Source: Alteromonas sp. LMIT006 (GTDB lineage Bacteria; Pseudomonadota; Gammaproteobacteria; Enterobacterales; Alteromonadaceae). From it: a stretch of DNA of 64,000 nucleotides. The DNA lies in contig NZ_CP101291.1 of the NCBI RefSeq assembly GCF_024300645.1, positions 1,736,001 to 1,800,000 on the forward strand, in the 5' to 3' direction. Positions 37,574-47,367 of this stretch are shown here, in pieces. Each line of letters begins with the position of its first letter. Position 1 is the stretch's first letter. The notes beneath the pieces were generated by a model. The model had not been told where the DNA came from and did no database searches. It saw only the letters and a list, made by a program, of their open reading frames with translations. Position numbers and translations under genes: made by a program.

Positions 37574-38941
37574 TTAGCATTCGATGATGTTGACAGCGAG
37601 GCCGCCACGGGCAGTTTCTTTGTATTTGTTTTTCATATCTCGGCCAGTCTCACGCATGGTCTTGATCACTTTATCTAATGATACTTTGTGTTGACCATTA
37701 CCACGCAGCGCTAGGCGTGAAGCATTTATCGCTTTGATGGCGCCCATTGCGTTGCGCTCTATACAAGGGACTTGAACTAAACCACCCACCGGGTCACAGG
37801 TTAAACCCAAATTATGTTCCATGCCGATTTCGGCAGCGTTTTCGACAGCCAGTACAGTGCCACCCAAGATTTCGGTTAACGCACCGGCCGCCATGGAACA
37901 AGCAACACCGACTTCACCTTGGCAACCCACTTCTGCGCCAGAGATAGAAGCATTTTTCTTATACAAAATACCAATCGCGGCTGCGGTTAACAAAAATCGC
38001 ATCGCAATTTCATCTGTGACGGGTTCGATAAACTTATCGTAATAGCTCAATACGGCAGGAATGATACCCGCAGCGCCATTCGTTGGCGCCGTGACCACCC
38101 GACCGCCAGCCGCATTTTCTTCGTTTACGGCTAAAGCATACAGATTCACCCAGTCCATAGCAGCCATGGGGTCGGCTGTTTTTTCTGTCTTGAGGCGACG
38201 ATAGAGAGCAGGAGCACGACGTGTGACCTTTAAACCACCAGGTAAAATTCCTTCGTTTTGTATTCCTTGCTCAATACAGGAGCGCATTACTTGCCAGAGA
38301 TTGGCACACTGTTGTTTGACTTGTTCTTTTGTGCGAATTTGAGCTTCGTTAGCCAGCATTAGACTTGAAATAGTGAGTCCGTTTGCCTGACATTGAGCAA
38401 TGAGTTGTTCTGCAGTATCAAATGGGTAAACCGGCCGGGTTGTCTGTCGCGCTATGTGATCGGACGCTGAATCGACAAAATCTTTGTCGTTGATAATGAA
38501 GCCGCCACCGATACTGTAATACGTTTCGCTTTTGATTAACCGATCTTTATTATAGGCATTGATGGTCATTGCGTTGGAATGTCGCGGTAATGTTTTGTGA
38601 CGATGAAATATCATCGCGCCAGAGTTTGGAAATGCGATGCGATGTTGTTGCATGAGGCTCAGATGTTGAGTGGCTGCAACATCTTCTAAAATACGCTTGA
38701 CCATCTCAACTTCAATTTGCTCAGGTTGGTATCCTGACAAGCCTAAAATAATCGCTTTACCCGTACCATGGCCGATACCGGTTTGTCCTAATGAACCATA
38801 TAACTCAGTGTGAATATGGGTAACTTCTTTTAGTTTGTCTTCAAGCGATTGAGCAAAATCATATGCTGCTCGCATTGGGCCCACGGTATGCGAACTTGAC
38901 GGGCCAATACCAATACTGAACATATCAAAAACACTGATCAT
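37574..38941 (-). CDS. sdaA: L-serine ammonia-lyase (L-serine dehydratase)
   Basis: 455 residues. Oxygen-sensitive 4Fe-4S enzyme turning L-serine into pyruvate and ammonia. [14 protein letters not shown]-terminus, [26 protein letters not shown], and cluster cysteines in [17 protein letters not shown] and VPCIERN. Placed pabB-nudL-sdaA on one strand as in E. coli, though with a 102-base AT-rich gap that contains TGATAA/TTATCA dyad (38952-38970 region). Confidence 0.97.
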   Translation of the reverse strand: MISVFDMFSIGIGPSSSHTVGPMRAAYDFAQSLEDKLKEVTHIHTELYGSLGQTGIGHGTGKAIILGLSGYQPEQIEVEMVKRILEDVAATQHLSLMQQHRIAFPNSGAMIFHRHKTLPRHSNAMTINAYNKDRLIKSETYYSIGGGFIINDKDFVDSASDHIARQTTRPVYPFDTAEQLIAQCQANGLTISSLMLANEAQIRTKEQVKQQCANLWQVMRSCIEQGIQNEGILPGGLKVTRRAPALYRRLKTEKTADPMAAMDWVNLYALAVNEENAAGGRVVTAPTNGAAGIIPAVLSYYDKFIEPVTDEIAMRFLLTAAAIGILYKKNASISGAEVGCQGEVGVACSMAAGALTEILGGTVLAVENAAEIGMEHNLGLTCDPVGGLVQVPCIERNAMGAIKAINASRLALRGNGQHKVSLDKVIKTMRETGRDMKNKYKETARGGLAVNIIEC

Positions 38942-39043
38942 GAAAATACTTCCTGATAACTCTATGAATTATCATGAGACAAATTAATACATTTAACAAT
39001 TGATTAAATTTTATTTTATATATAAAAATTATTTATCAATATC

Positions 39044-39652
39044 TTAGGGGAGATACGTAGCAGAGCATAGGTTCATTAGCATCCCCGCGGTGGCTCCCCA
39101 GATATAGGTATTTTGCCATGGCAGGAAGTAAACTGGGTACTTTGCGCCGTTACGCGTAACAAAATGTGAGAGGTAATTATTCGGGTTTAATAAGTATTCT
39201 AATGGGACATAGAAAGATTCACTGACTTCATTACGGTCAATCGTTATGTTGGGTACAGTGTCGAGAATGGCTACATAGGGTGTAACACTGAAACCTGAAA
39301 TTGTAGGGTATTGTGATAAGGAGCCGACAATATTTTGCTCAGCAACAGCAAAGCCAACTTCTTCATGAGTTTCTCTAATTGCGGTATGCATTAAACTCGG
39401 ATCAGAACCTTCGTACTTTCCACCAGGAAAACTGATTTGGCCTCCGTGGTGTTTAAGATGTACTGAGCGACGTGTGAATAAAGCGTGAAGTGTCGGTTTT
39501 GCTTGGTCCTTGGATGACGTATCAGGTGGAAATAATAAAACAAGGTTGATCATCACTGCAGCTTGCCTGGTAACTGGCAAATCGGGAAAGTCTCGCTGTG
39601 GTAAGAGGGTTGTCGGTGATTGAAACCGTGCAATAAATTCAGCGGGCTGCAC
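39044..39652 (-). CDS. nudL: Nudix hydrolase, CoA pyrophosphatase-like
   Basis: 202 residues. Nudix box recognisable as SFPGGKYEG...RETHEEVGF with the catalytic REx2EExG core; upstream LFTRRSVHLKHHGGQISFPGG is the NudL/CoA-type signature. Expected to cleave CoA or related dinucleotides. Overlaps pabB by 14 bases, so translationally coupled; the same order is found in E. coli. Confidence 0.92.
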   Translation of the reverse strand: MQPAEFIARFQSPTTLLPQRDFPDLPVTRQAAVMINLVLLFPPDTSSKDQAKPTLHALFTRRSVHLKHHGGQISFPGGKYEGSDPSLMHTAIRETHEEVGFAVAEQNIVGSLSQYPTISGFSVTPYVAILDTVPNITIDRNEVSESFYVPLEYLLNPNNYLSHFVTRNGAKYPVYFLPWQNTYIWGATAGMLMNLCSATYLP

Positions 39653-41045
39653 CTGGTGATTGTTCCTTCAATAGCGGCAGTATTTTACTGACCTTAGCGT
39701 GTAATTCAGCATACTCAGCTTGGGCATTTGAATCAAGTACAATCCCTCCACCAGCCCAACAATAAATTTGCCCGTTTTCGCATAATAAGGTGCGTATGGC
39801 AATGTTGCTGTCCATGTCGTTTTTGATTCCCACGTAGCCAATACTGCCACAGTAAATGTGACGTGCGGTATCTTCTAATTCATGAATGACTTCCATTGCA
39901 CGGACTTTGGGTGCACCAGTGATTGAGCCACCAGGAAAAGCACCTGAAAATAGTTGCCAAGGATGAACATTATCTTGTAGTTGTCCTTCAATCGTACTTA
40001 CTAAATGGTGTACGGCAGGGTAGGATTCTAATGCAAACAACTTTGGTACTTTGACACTGTGCGGTTCACAGTGTTTGGATAAATCGTTGCGCAAGAGATC
40101 GACAATCATGAGATTTTCGGCGCGGTCTTTCTCCGAATCAAGCAGCGATTTAGCCGATGCTTGATCTTCTATCGGATCGACAAAGCGTGGCATAGTGCCT
40201 TTAATCGGCTTGGTATTGACTTGGTTATCTTTAATTTGGATAAAGCGTTCAGGAGAAATGGATAAAATAGCCCCTTGTTCAGTGCGAATAAAACTCGAAA
40301 ACGGTGCTTGGTTATACTGACTTAACAAACAATATGCCGCGTATTCATCGCCACTGTAATGAGCAGTAAAGCGCATGGCAAAATTCACTTGATAACAATC
40401 ACCACTCAAAATGTATTCGTGGATCGCATTGATGCTGTGTACGTATTGTTCTTGCGTTTTGTCGGCCTTCCAATCACTGGTGAGTGTGAATTCAGACTGA
40501 TCACGTGTCACATCACCCACTTTGGGTGCCTCTAGTGGAACACGACTGAGATAACAATGGTAGTAACACTGTTCCGTACGATCATAAATAATTGATTGAG
40601 TGAAGACCCCCGCAATCATATCTGGAGTTTGATAACGATTCTTAGGCGCGGGGAGTGTTTCTAGAAATGCATTGAGCTCGTAACCAAAACTGCCAGCAAT
40701 ACCAACGACAAAAGGTAATTTTTGATATATCGGCAGTATTTTGCTGGGGATTTCAATGTCTGTTTCTGCAAAATAATGTGTTTGCAGGCTGGTAAGACTT
40801 TCAAACAAAGACGTTTGCAGTGTAAATGTACTGTCTTGTGCTTTGATAAGCTGAAAATGTAATTGTTGCTCGTGTGCTGTGAGCACTGCCTCTGGCGCAA
40901 ATAATATCAGATCAAAGCCTGCACTAGGATGTTGCGCACTATCAAACAGCATATGAAAAGGCTGATGTGCAAACTGAGCAAACACTTGCTGTGGGGTGAG
41001 GTGATTCAGCTGGGGTAATGGCTCAATAAATAAGGTGCGTTTCAT
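39639..41045 (-). CDS. pabB: Aminodeoxychorismate synthase component I
   Basis: 468 residues. Adds ammonia to chorismate to make aminodeoxychorismate, the substrate of PabC (encoded at 12.8 kb). Chorismate-binding domain with the PIKGT motif whose lysine marks PabB over TrpE, DLLRNDLSKHCEP, LVSTIEGQL, GAFPGGSITGAPK and YCGSIGYVG. PabA, the glutaminase, is not in this window. Divergent from the fumarase gene. Confidence 0.96.
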   Translation of the reverse strand: MKRTLFIEPLPQLNHLTPQQVFAQFAHQPFHMLFDSAQHPSAGFDLILFAPEAVLTAHEQQLHFQLIKAQDSTFTLQTSLFESLTSLQTHYFAETDIEIPSKILPIYQKLPFVVGIAGSFGYELNAFLETLPAPKNRYQTPDMIAGVFTQSIIYDRTEQCYYHCYLSRVPLEAPKVGDVTRDQSEFTLTSDWKADKTQEQYVHSINAIHEYILSGDCYQVNFAMRFTAHYSGDEYAAYCLLSQYNQAPFSSFIRTEQGAILSISPERFIQIKDNQVNTKPIKGTMPRFVDPIEDQASAKSLLDSEKDRAENLMIVDLLRNDLSKHCEPHSVKVPKLFALESYPAVHHLVSTIEGQLQDNVHPWQLFSGAFPGGSITGAPKVRAMEVIHELEDTARHIYCGSIGYVGIKNDMDSNIAIRTLLCENGQIYCWAGGGIVLDSNAQAEYAELHAKVSKILPLLKEQSPGAAR

Positions 41046-41194
41046 ATCACTCTTTTAATAATAGTCAAATTAGTTATTAGCTGTTTAGGTTAGAGCCTAG
41101 GCCAAAGTTGTAGCTTTTTGGCTTGGTAACTGTGTTAACAAAATAGTATTATAACCTAATACATTCCAATTTAAATCTTAACATTGAGGTTACA

Positions 41195-42709
41195 ATGACG
41201 GTCATTCGCCAAGCAGATTTTATTGAAAGCATCGCTGATTCGTTGCAGTTTATTTCTTACTACCACCCATTAGATTATATCAAAGCTGTCGAGGACGCTT
41301 ACCATCGCGAAGAAAGCCAAGCAGCTAAAGACGCTATGGCGCAAATTTTAATCAATTCTCGTATGTCAGCAGAAGGCAAACGTCCTATTTGTCAAGACAC
41401 AGGTATTGTGACCTGCTTCGTCAAAATTGGTATGGAAGTACAGTGGGACAAACACGATATGACTGTTCAACAAATGGTCGATGAAGGTACTCGCCGAGCT
41501 TACAACAATCAAGATAATCCTCTACGTGCTTCAATAGTGGCAGATCCCGCTGGAAAACGCATCAATACCAAAGATAACTCACCAGCCGTAGTTCACATCG
41601 ATATGGTGCCAGGTAATCAGGTAGAAGTCATGATTGCGGCGAAAGGTGGCGGTTCAGAGAATAAATCTAAGATGGTGATGTTGAATCCATCTGATGATAT
41701 TGCTGAGTGGGTCGCTAAAACAGTCCCTACAATGGGCGCAGGTTGGTGTCCTCCGGGGATGTTGGGGCTAGGCATTGGCGGAACGGCTGAAAAAGCGGCA
41801 GTACTTGCTAAAGAGAGCTTAATGGATCCCGTTGATATTCATGAGTTAATTGAGCGAGGCCCGGAAACGACTGAAGAAAAACTTCGAGTTGAAATCTTTA
41901 AGCGCGTTAATGCATTAGGCATCGGGGCGCAAGGCTTAGGCGGTTTGACTACGGTCGTCGACATCAAAGTCAAATCTGTGCCAACACATGCTGCCTCTAA
42001 ACCCGTGGTTATGATCCCAAATTGTGCGGCTACTCGTCATGCGCATTTTCACTTAGATGGTTCAGGTCCAGCTGAACTTAAGGCGCCAAAGTTAGAAGAC
42101 TGGCCAGAAGTGACTTGGGAAGTAGGTGAAAACACCCGTCGCGTTAATTTAGATGAGTTGACTCCAGAAGCCATTCAAGAATGGAAGGTCGGTGAAACGT
42201 TATTACTCAATGGTAAAATGCTTACCGGACGTGATGCCGCTCATAAACGTATCCAAACGATGTTTGATAATGGTGAAGGCTTACCCGACGGTGTAGATTT
42301 AACCAACAAGTTTATTTACTACGTGGGTCCGGTAGATGCCGTGGGTGACGAAGTAGTCGGCCCCGCAGGCCCGACCACGGCAACACGAATGGACAAGTTT
42401 ACTGACATGATGCTTGAGAAGACAGGTTTACTCGGTATGATTGGTAAAGCTGAGCGCGGTCCAGCAACGGTTGAGAGCATTGCCAAACACAAATCAGCTT
42501 ATTTAATGGCCGTTGGCGGCGCAGCATATCTAGTATCAAAGGCCATCAAAAAAGCGCGTGTGGTAGCGTTTGAAGATTTGGGTATGGAAGCCATTTACGA
42601 GTTCGAAGTAGAAGATATGCCAGTCACGGTTGCCGTAGATTCTGAAGGGCAAAATGCACATGCGATCGGACCAGATATTTGGAAAGTGAAAATCGCTGAA
42701 AAAAGCTAA
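41195..42709 (+). CDS. Class I fumarate hydratase (Fe-S)
   Basis: 504 residues, FumA/FumB type but single-chain and shorter than E. coli FumA (548). Interconverts fumarate and malate. Three cluster cysteines seen in RPICQDTG, GAGWCPPGML and IPNCAATRH; C-terminal beta domain has the DAVGDEVVGPAGPTTATRM swivel region. GAGG ribosome-binding site before ATG. Own terminator follows. Confidence 0.96.
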   Translation: MTVIRQADFIESIADSLQFISYYHPLDYIKAVEDAYHREESQAAKDAMAQILINSRMSAEGKRPICQDTGIVTCFVKIGMEVQWDKHDMTVQQMVDEGTRRAYNNQDNPLRASIVADPAGKRINTKDNSPAVVHIDMVPGNQVEVMIAAKGGGSENKSKMVMLNPSDDIAEWVAKTVPTMGAGWCPPGMLGLGIGGTAEKAAVLAKESLMDPVDIHELIERGPETTEEKLRVEIFKRVNALGIGAQGLGGLTTVVDIKVKSVPTHAASKPVVMIPNCAATRHAHFHLDGSGPAELKAPKLEDWPEVTWEVGENTRRVNLDELTPEAIQEWKVGETLLLNGKMLTGRDAAHKRIQTMFDNGEGLPDGVDLTNKFIYYVGPVDAVGDEVVGPAGPTTATRMDKFTDMMLEKTGLLGMIGKAERGPATVESIAKHKSAYLMAVGGAAYLVSKAIKKARVVAFEDLGMEAIYEFEVEDMPVTVAVDSEGQNAHAIGPDIWKVKIAEKS

Positions 42710-42724
42710 TTTTAATATACAAAT

Positions 42725-42764
42725 AAAAACGCACTGAATGATGGATGTTCAGTGCGTTTTTTTT
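42725..42764 (+). terminator. Terminator after fumarase
   Basis: Perfect 14-bp stem (42725-42738 with 42748-42761), 9-nt loop, followed by a long T-run. Confidence 0.93.
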
Positions 42765-42842
42765 AAGTTCAATTTGAGTGTAATCTTAGACTTTTGCCTA
42801 ATACTAAATTGACAACTATCAACTATAGTTAATTATGACAAT

Positions 42843-42916
42843 GGTAGATAGTATGAGGCACGTTATGTGGCCGTTATCTTGTGACGGTAGTCTCAATCTC
42901 GTACTATCTGCCACCA
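42843..42916 (+). other. Structured 74-nt element with tRNA-like shape (possible small RNA)
   Basis: Arms 42843-42858 and 42897-42912 pair over 16 consecutive positions, three of them G.U as + strand RNA (they would be A.C on the other strand). Inside sits CCGTT-ATCTTGT-GACGG (42871-42887), a 5-bp stem with a 7-nt loop like an anticodon arm (T before CTT, purine after). The 3' end reads ACCA directly after the stem. D- and T-arm hallmarks are missing, so it is not called a tRNA gene. TTGACA at 42809-42814 with a weak TATGAC at 42834-42839 could start a transcript near 42846. The rest of the 360-base gap (42710-43069) holds only the fumarase terminator and AT-rich DNA. Confidence 0.45.
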
Positions 42917-43069
42917 AATCATGTCTCACACACAACTATATTCTATATCGTCTATCAGAGTATACTTTATTGTGTTAAGTAGAATGATATTTACCGATTA
43001 CAAAAAAATTATTTTGTATAAAAAACTCTACAGTTACGTCAAAACTAATAGATGCTTGGATTTATGCAC

Positions 43070-43723
43070 CTATACGAGTTTTATAAATTCTGGGTTAAGA
43101 ATGATTTTCTTTTGTTTGTATAGTGCGCCAATGGCTTTTTTGTAACTGCCTTTACTGACATGAAAAGCGTGTTGGATTTCTTCAGGGCTACTTTTATCCG
43201 TGATAGTCAACAGCCCATTATGTGCCTCGAGCGCATCCAAAATTTGTTCTTCTAGAGATTTTCGCGCGCCGGGTGTGTGAAGCTGTAAACATACATCGAT
43301 TTTACCATCTTCTCGAACCTGCTTAATAAAGCCCTGACATTCGTCACCAATCCGTTTGCTGCCTAATGCATCTACTTTGAATAATAATCCCAAATGAGTG
43401 TCATTAATGATGACTTTGTAGCCTAAATCGGAAGCAGCAAATATGTGCAAAACGACACTTTGACCTTGGGCAAATTCACCTGTTTTGTCTAGTTCAGGTA
43501 GGTAATGTGATAGCTTCGTACTACCCAAAATACGATCTGTATTGTCCTCATAAAATACGTAGACATAGAGCATGTCTCCAATGTTCACAGCTTGCTGTAA
43601 ATGTCGCTCTGGGATCAGTAAATCCTCGTGCTCATCCATAGCTAAAAATACACCAAACTCAGTGATGTGTTTTACGGGTTGTCGGATGATGGTTCCGACA
43701 AGAGGGGTAAATGGGTGGCTCAT
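43070..43723 (-). CDS. S1-like RNA-binding protein, CvfB/YitL family
   Basis: 217 residues. N-terminal S1-like barrel with TEFGVFLAMDEHEDLLIPERHL, a second S1-like repeat (LGYKVIINDTHLGLLFKVDALG, GFIKQVREDGKIDVCL), and a C-terminal winged-helix with HVSKGSYKKAIGALYKQKKI. These are the features of CvfB, an RNA-binding regulator in Gram-positive bacteria, but here it is shorter. Target unknown. It faces the structured element across a 150-base gap and is divergent from pxpA. Confidence 0.85.
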   Translation of the reverse strand: MSHPFTPLVGTIIRQPVKHITEFGVFLAMDEHEDLLIPERHLQQAVNIGDMLYVYVFYEDNTDRILGSTKLSHYLPELDKTGEFAQGQSVVLHIFAASDLGYKVIINDTHLGLLFKVDALGSKRIGDECQGFIKQVREDGKIDVCLQLHTPGARKSLEEQILDALEAHNGLLTITDKSSPEEIQHAFHVSKGSYKKAIGALYKQKKIILNPEFIKLV

Positions 43724-43793
43724 ACATTATGCTTATGGTCTAGATTTATATAATCGTTTATATTACCTGAAATGATTTATAAATGGGAATCTC

Positions 43794-44519
43794 GTGAAGA
43801 TAAATTGTGATTTAGGAGAGGGCTTCGGTCGTTATCAGCTGTGCGATACAAGTGCCATTATGCCGTATATTGATCAAGCAAATATTGCATGTGGTATGCA
43901 CGCAGGTGATCCAGTTGAAACCATTCATACCCTTAAATTAGCAAAACAGCATCATGTGACGATTGGAGCGCACCCAAGTTACCCCGATAGACAGGGATTT
44001 GGCCGTCGCCATATGCGAATGTCAGCATCTGAGTTGGCTGATTGTATCACCTATCAAATTGCGTTGCTTCTCGGTTTATGTCAGCGCTATGATTGCACCT
44101 TAAGCTATGTAAAACCTCACGGTGCGCTGTATCATGACATGGTGAGTGATACCCAAATTCGCAAAACGCTATTTCAAGTTATTAAAGACTTTGAACAGGA
44201 TTTATCTTGCATGGTGCCAGCGTTTATTAAATCAAATGAAATGCTGGAAGACGCTGAACAGGTTGGGTTAAATTTGCAGTTTGAGGCGTTTGCTGATCGC
44301 GCTTATCACAATACTGGAGAACTAGTGGCACGCTCTCAACCCAATTCGGTTTTGACACTTATCGAGGCCCAAGCTCAAGCCAAAAACGTGGCAAACGGTT
44401 CACCGGTTACTACGGTTGAAGGCGATGAATTGTTGCTACACGCCGACACTCTATGTGTCCATTCTGATACCCCGAATGCCTTAGAATTAATCAAAGCTGT
44501 CGATTGCGCATGCAGATAA
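43794..44519 (+). CDS. pxpA: 5-oxoprolinase subunit PxpA
   Basis: 241 residues, LamB/YcsF family. With PxpB and PxpC it opens 5-oxoproline to glutamate using ATP. NCDLGEGFG N-terminus, ANIACGMHAGDP, VTIGAHPSYPDRQGFGRR, VKPHGALYHDM and EAFADRAY are conserved. Start is GTG at 43794. First gene of pxpABC; E. coli has the order B-C-A. It overlaps pxpB by 10 bases. Confidence 0.95.
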   Translation: MKINCDLGEGFGRYQLCDTSAIMPYIDQANIACGMHAGDPVETIHTLKLAKQHHVTIGAHPSYPDRQGFGRRHMRMSASELADCITYQIALLLGLCQRYDCTLSYVKPHGALYHDMVSDTQIRKTLFQVIKDFEQDLSCMVPAFIKSNEMLEDAEQVGLNLQFEAFADRAYHNTGELVARSQPNSVLTLIEAQAQAKNVANGSPVTTVEGDELLLHADTLCVHSDTPNALELIKAVDCACR

Positions 44520-45151
44520 CGAATTTATCTATTGAGCGTCTAAATGAAAACTCTTGGCTCTGCACGCCACGTCATTCATCCCTGAAAGTGACCGAATGGG
44601 TGAGGGGATTGACCACTGATCCCCCAGATTGGTTACGCGATTGCGTCATGGTCGCCAATAGTGTCATGTTAGTCACCCAAGATGAGTTTGACCCATGGCA
44701 AATACGTCGTTCAATCGCTCAGACCTTCTCATTGATTGGCCGTCACACACAACCAACTAGGCATCATCACCTCACAATTGACACAGCATGTGCACTGGAT
44801 TTAGAAGAAGTGCTTGAACACGTTGCAATGGATGCAAAAGCCCTTTATGAAGCGCTAAGTAATATTGAATTTGTGGTCAGTGCCAATGGTTTTGCTCCGG
44901 GGTTCTCGTATTTGTCTGGTCTCCCTAAATCATTGCACCTCCCACGTAAAGCTACCCCAAGAACGGCCGTGCCAGCAGGTAGTTTTGCCATTGCTAGTGA
45001 ATACGCTGCCATTTATCCCAAAGTATCACCAGGTGGATGGTATTTACTTGGACATTGTGAGCAAACGCTATTTGACGTTATGCAACATCCTCCGAGTTTT
45101 TTGCAATTAGGCGACACAGTCCATTTTGATTTTGTAGGGTGCCATGCTTGA
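44510..45151 (+). CDS. pxpB: 5-oxoprolinase subunit PxpB
   Basis: 213 residues, KipI/carboxyltransferase-subdomain B family. FAPGFSYLSGLP, LPRKATPRTAVPAGSFAIA and SPGGWYLLGHC are signatures. ATG 44510 chosen; a TTG two codons upstream is also open. It overlaps both neighbours by about ten bases, so the three subunits are translationally coupled. Confidence 0.94.
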   Translation: MQITNLSIERLNENSWLCTPRHSSLKVTEWVRGLTTDPPDWLRDCVMVANSVMLVTQDEFDPWQIRRSIAQTFSLIGRHTQPTRHHHLTIDTACALDLEEVLEHVAMDAKALYEALSNIEFVVSANGFAPGFSYLSGLPKSLHLPRKATPRTAVPAGSFAIASEYAAIYPKVSPGGWYLLGHCEQTLFDVMQHPPSFLQLGDTVHFDFVGCHA

Positions 45152-46067
45152 GTTTTCCATGATCAATACGCCTTCGCTGTGGGTCGACCGCCATCGTCGT
45201 ATGGTAGGACATATGGCAGTCACTTTATCTGGGCCATTAGATGAGTTGAGCTTTCGTCACAACCAATATCTGCTCGGTGAATACGCACAAGTGCAGCTCG
45301 AAAGTCGCGGGGGACTTCAATTTACCGTAAGTGCTCCGGTGAGTTTTTGTATTGCCGGTGCTGCGGTAGAAGTAAATGTTGCACACAAGACCTATTCAAG
45401 CTACGAAATCATTCCTGTTTTACCTAAGCAAACCGTGACTGTTGGCCTGCCAAATTCGGGGAAAATAATTTATTTATGTTTTAGTACGCAATTTTCATTA
45501 CCGAAAGTGTTAGACAGTACATGTTGTGTGGCTAGAGAAGAATTTGGTGGCGAATACTGCGATGGAAAGATGTTACGAGCGCCGTATTCTTGTACGATGA
45601 CTGATCCTAAAGTATTGCCTTACAAAAACATGCACTTCACTCCAGTTTGGCAAAACACTCTGAATCCGAATTTATCAGTTATTCCAGCATATCAATATAC
45701 AAAATTTGATGTGGTCAATAAGATGAAATTCACTTCAGCACAGTACAGAATATCCAGTAAAGCTGACAGAATGGGCTATCGCTTAAAATCTGAAACCCTA
45801 CTTGAAACGCCTACCATTACAGAATCCCAACCGATTGCATTAGGTGCGATTCAAGTTCCAAAAGATGGACTGCCAATTGTGTTACTTGCAGATAAGCAAA
45901 CCACCGGAGGTTACCCAATCATTGGCTGTTTGTCACGGTTGGGTATTACGCAATTAGTACAATTGAATGACGAGTTCACATTTGAATGGACTGAACCAGA
46001 AACTGCACATAGCCAATGGCATGCGCAGTTGGCGCATGACAAAGGTCGATTAGAAACGAATAATTAG
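45144..46067 (+). CDS. pxpC: 5-oxoprolinase subunit PxpC
   Basis: 307 residues, KipA/carboxyltransferase-subdomain A family. The closing region (ITESQPIALGAIQVPKDG, LLADKQTTGGYPIIG) is diagnostic. The middle part is more divergent than usual. Last gene of pxpABC; its stop overlaps the fur stop on the other strand by 4 bases, and no terminator of its own is visible. Confidence 0.93.
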   Translation: MLEFSMINTPSLWVDRHRRMVGHMAVTLSGPLDELSFRHNQYLLGEYAQVQLESRGGLQFTVSAPVSFCIAGAAVEVNVAHKTYSSYEIIPVLPKQTVTVGLPNSGKIIYLCFSTQFSLPKVLDSTCCVAREEFGGEYCDGKMLRAPYSCTMTDPKVLPYKNMHFTPVWQNTLNPNLSVIPAYQYTKFDVVNKMKFTSAQYRISSKADRMGYRLKSETLLETPTITESQPIALGAIQVPKDGLPIVLLADKQTTGGYPIIGCLSRLGITQLVQLNDEFTFEWTEPETAHSQWHAQLAHDKGRLETNN

Positions 46068-46489
46068 TCGTTATTTTCGCAGTTGTTTTTATTGCACTCA
46101 CCATATAAATATAATGAGTGATGTGTAAGAGACATATTGTTCTCTTTGGCAACTTCGATTTGACGTTGTTCAATAACTGGGTCTTCGAACTCAACCACCT
46201 TACCACAAGTTAAGCATACTAAGTGGTCATGATGTTCTTTTTGACTGATTTCAAATACTGATTTACCACCTTCAAAATGGTGTCGAATTAGAATACCTGC
46301 ATCGTCAAACTGGTTGAGTACACGATAAACAGTTGCCAAACCGATGTCTTCATCCTGTTCCAAAAGAATCTTATAAACATCTTCAGCACTGATGTGTTGG
46401 TTGTTGGGCTGTTGCAATATTTCAAGGATTTTAAGTCTGGGGAGAGTGACTTTTAAGCCTGCTTTTTTTAGTTCTTTATTTTGATCCAT
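46064..46489 (-). CDS. fur: Ferric uptake regulator Fur
   Basis: 141 residues. Iron-dependent repressor. Winged HTH with VTLPRLKILEIL and GLATVYRVLNQF (recognition helix), metal site HHFEGGKSVFE and HHDHL, structural zinc cysteines CLTC (about 92/95) and CNKNNC at the C-terminus. The frame opens 20 codons upstream, but MDQNKELKKAGLK is the family start. Gene order fur-fldA follows E. coli. Confidence 0.97.
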   Translation of the reverse strand: MDQNKELKKAGLKVTLPRLKILEILQQPNNQHISAEDVYKILLEQDEDIGLATVYRVLNQFDDAGILIRHHFEGGKSVFEISQKEHHDHLVCLTCGKVVEFEDPVIEQRQIEVAKENNMSLTHHSLYLYGECNKNNCENND

Positions 46490-46559
46490 GATGGCAATCC
46501 CAATTCTGATTTTGTGAAAGAGTATAAGCAAACTTACAACAAATTTCACCCATAAAATA

Positions 46560-46588
46560 AAAAGGCACAGGATAACCCGTGCCTTTTT
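46560..46588 (-). terminator. Terminator between fldA and fur
   Basis: AAAGGCAC (46561-46568) with GTGCCTTT (46579-46586), A-run before and T-run after; stops fldA transcripts on the minus strand before fur. Confidence 0.85.
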
Positions 46589-46605
46589 ACAGCTTTGTAT
46601 AGAGT

Positions 46606-47130
46606 TTAAGCTAATTCAGATAAACACATCTCTTCACGGATCTGCGCACACCAGTTTTTGACACGTTCTTCTGTCAACTCCGGCTGCCGGTCTTCATCAA
46701 TTCCTAAACCAACAAAGTGGGTATCATCTGCCATCCCCTTTGAAGCTTCAAAATCATATCCATCGGTAGACCATTGTCCGATCAAAATAGCGCCTTTAGC
46801 TTCTACAATATCTCTTACCATGCCCATCGCATCTAAAAAATATTCAGCGTAGTCTTCTTGATCACCGCAACCAAAAATCGCAACCAACTTATCATTGAAA
46901 TCAATTTCTTCTAGTTCTGGAAAAAAATCATCCCAATCACACTGAGCTTCACCGTAATACCAAGTTGGAATCCCAAAAAGAAGTAAGTCAAACTCAGCAA
47001 TCTCTTCTTTGGTACTTTTGGCGATGTCGTGTACCTCAATTAGATTTTTTCCAAGCTCCTTTTGGATCATCTTTGCAACATGCTCAGTGTTGCCTGTATC
47101 ACTACCAAAAAATAAACCGACACTTGCCAT
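46606..47130 (-). CDS. fldA: Flavodoxin
   Basis: 174-residue long-chain flavodoxin, FMN-carrying electron donor for radical-SAM enzymes and other low-potential reactions. FMN phosphate loop GSDTGNTE, isoalloxazine loops around FGIPTWYYGEAQCDWDDF and FGCGDQEDYAEYF. Acidic throughout. Fifteen bases after the DUF2788 gene. Confidence 0.96.
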   Translation of the reverse strand: MASVGLFFGSDTGNTEHVAKMIQKELGKNLIEVHDIAKSTKEEIAEFDLLLFGIPTWYYGEAQCDWDDFFPELEEIDFNDKLVAIFGCGDQEDYAEYFLDAMGMVRDIVEAKGAILIGQWSTDGYDFEASKGMADDTHFVGLGIDEDRQPELTEERVKNWCAQIREEMCLSELA

Positions 47131-47145
47131 TAATTACTCCAAGAC

Positions 47146-47367
47146 TTAATTGACACCACTGGATACCCAGAATATTTGAATCAACCCTTTTGCGACAAAA
47201 CCTAATGCACCAAGACCCAGCACGCCATAGGCAACGGCTCGGCCGATAAATGGGACGTCGTTTTTTTTGAGTACATCATGAACGGCAAATCCCATTAACA
47301 AAAACAGGATCAACAAACCCAAGTTCATCATTACACTTTCAATTAATTCAAAATGTTCTGCTAACAT
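47146..47367 (-). CDS. DUF2788 small membrane protein
   Basis: 73 residues with two hydrophobic segments (about 15-32 and 45-67), separated by VHDVLKKNDVPFIGR. Matches the DUF2788 family, common in marine gammaproteobacteria at this locus; function unknown. It stands where E. coli has ybfE, between ybfF and fldA. Confidence 0.85.
   Translation of the reverse strand: MLAEHFELIESVMMNLGLLILFLLMGFAVHDVLKKNDVPFIGRAVAYGVLGLGALGFVAKGLIQIFWVSSGVN

Noticed and set aside
42843-42916. A functional tRNA gene (CTT anticodon)
   Set aside because: Acceptor and anticodon-like arms fit, but the D-loop GG and T-loop TTC are absent, the variable loop would be 1 nt, and a plain 16-position stem explains the pairing better.
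42921-43145. 74-codon open frame on the + strand between the structured element and the S1-protein gene
   Set aside because: No homology recognised, low-complexity hydrophobic/aromatic composition, no ribosome-binding site, and it overlaps the 3' end of the S1-domain gene.
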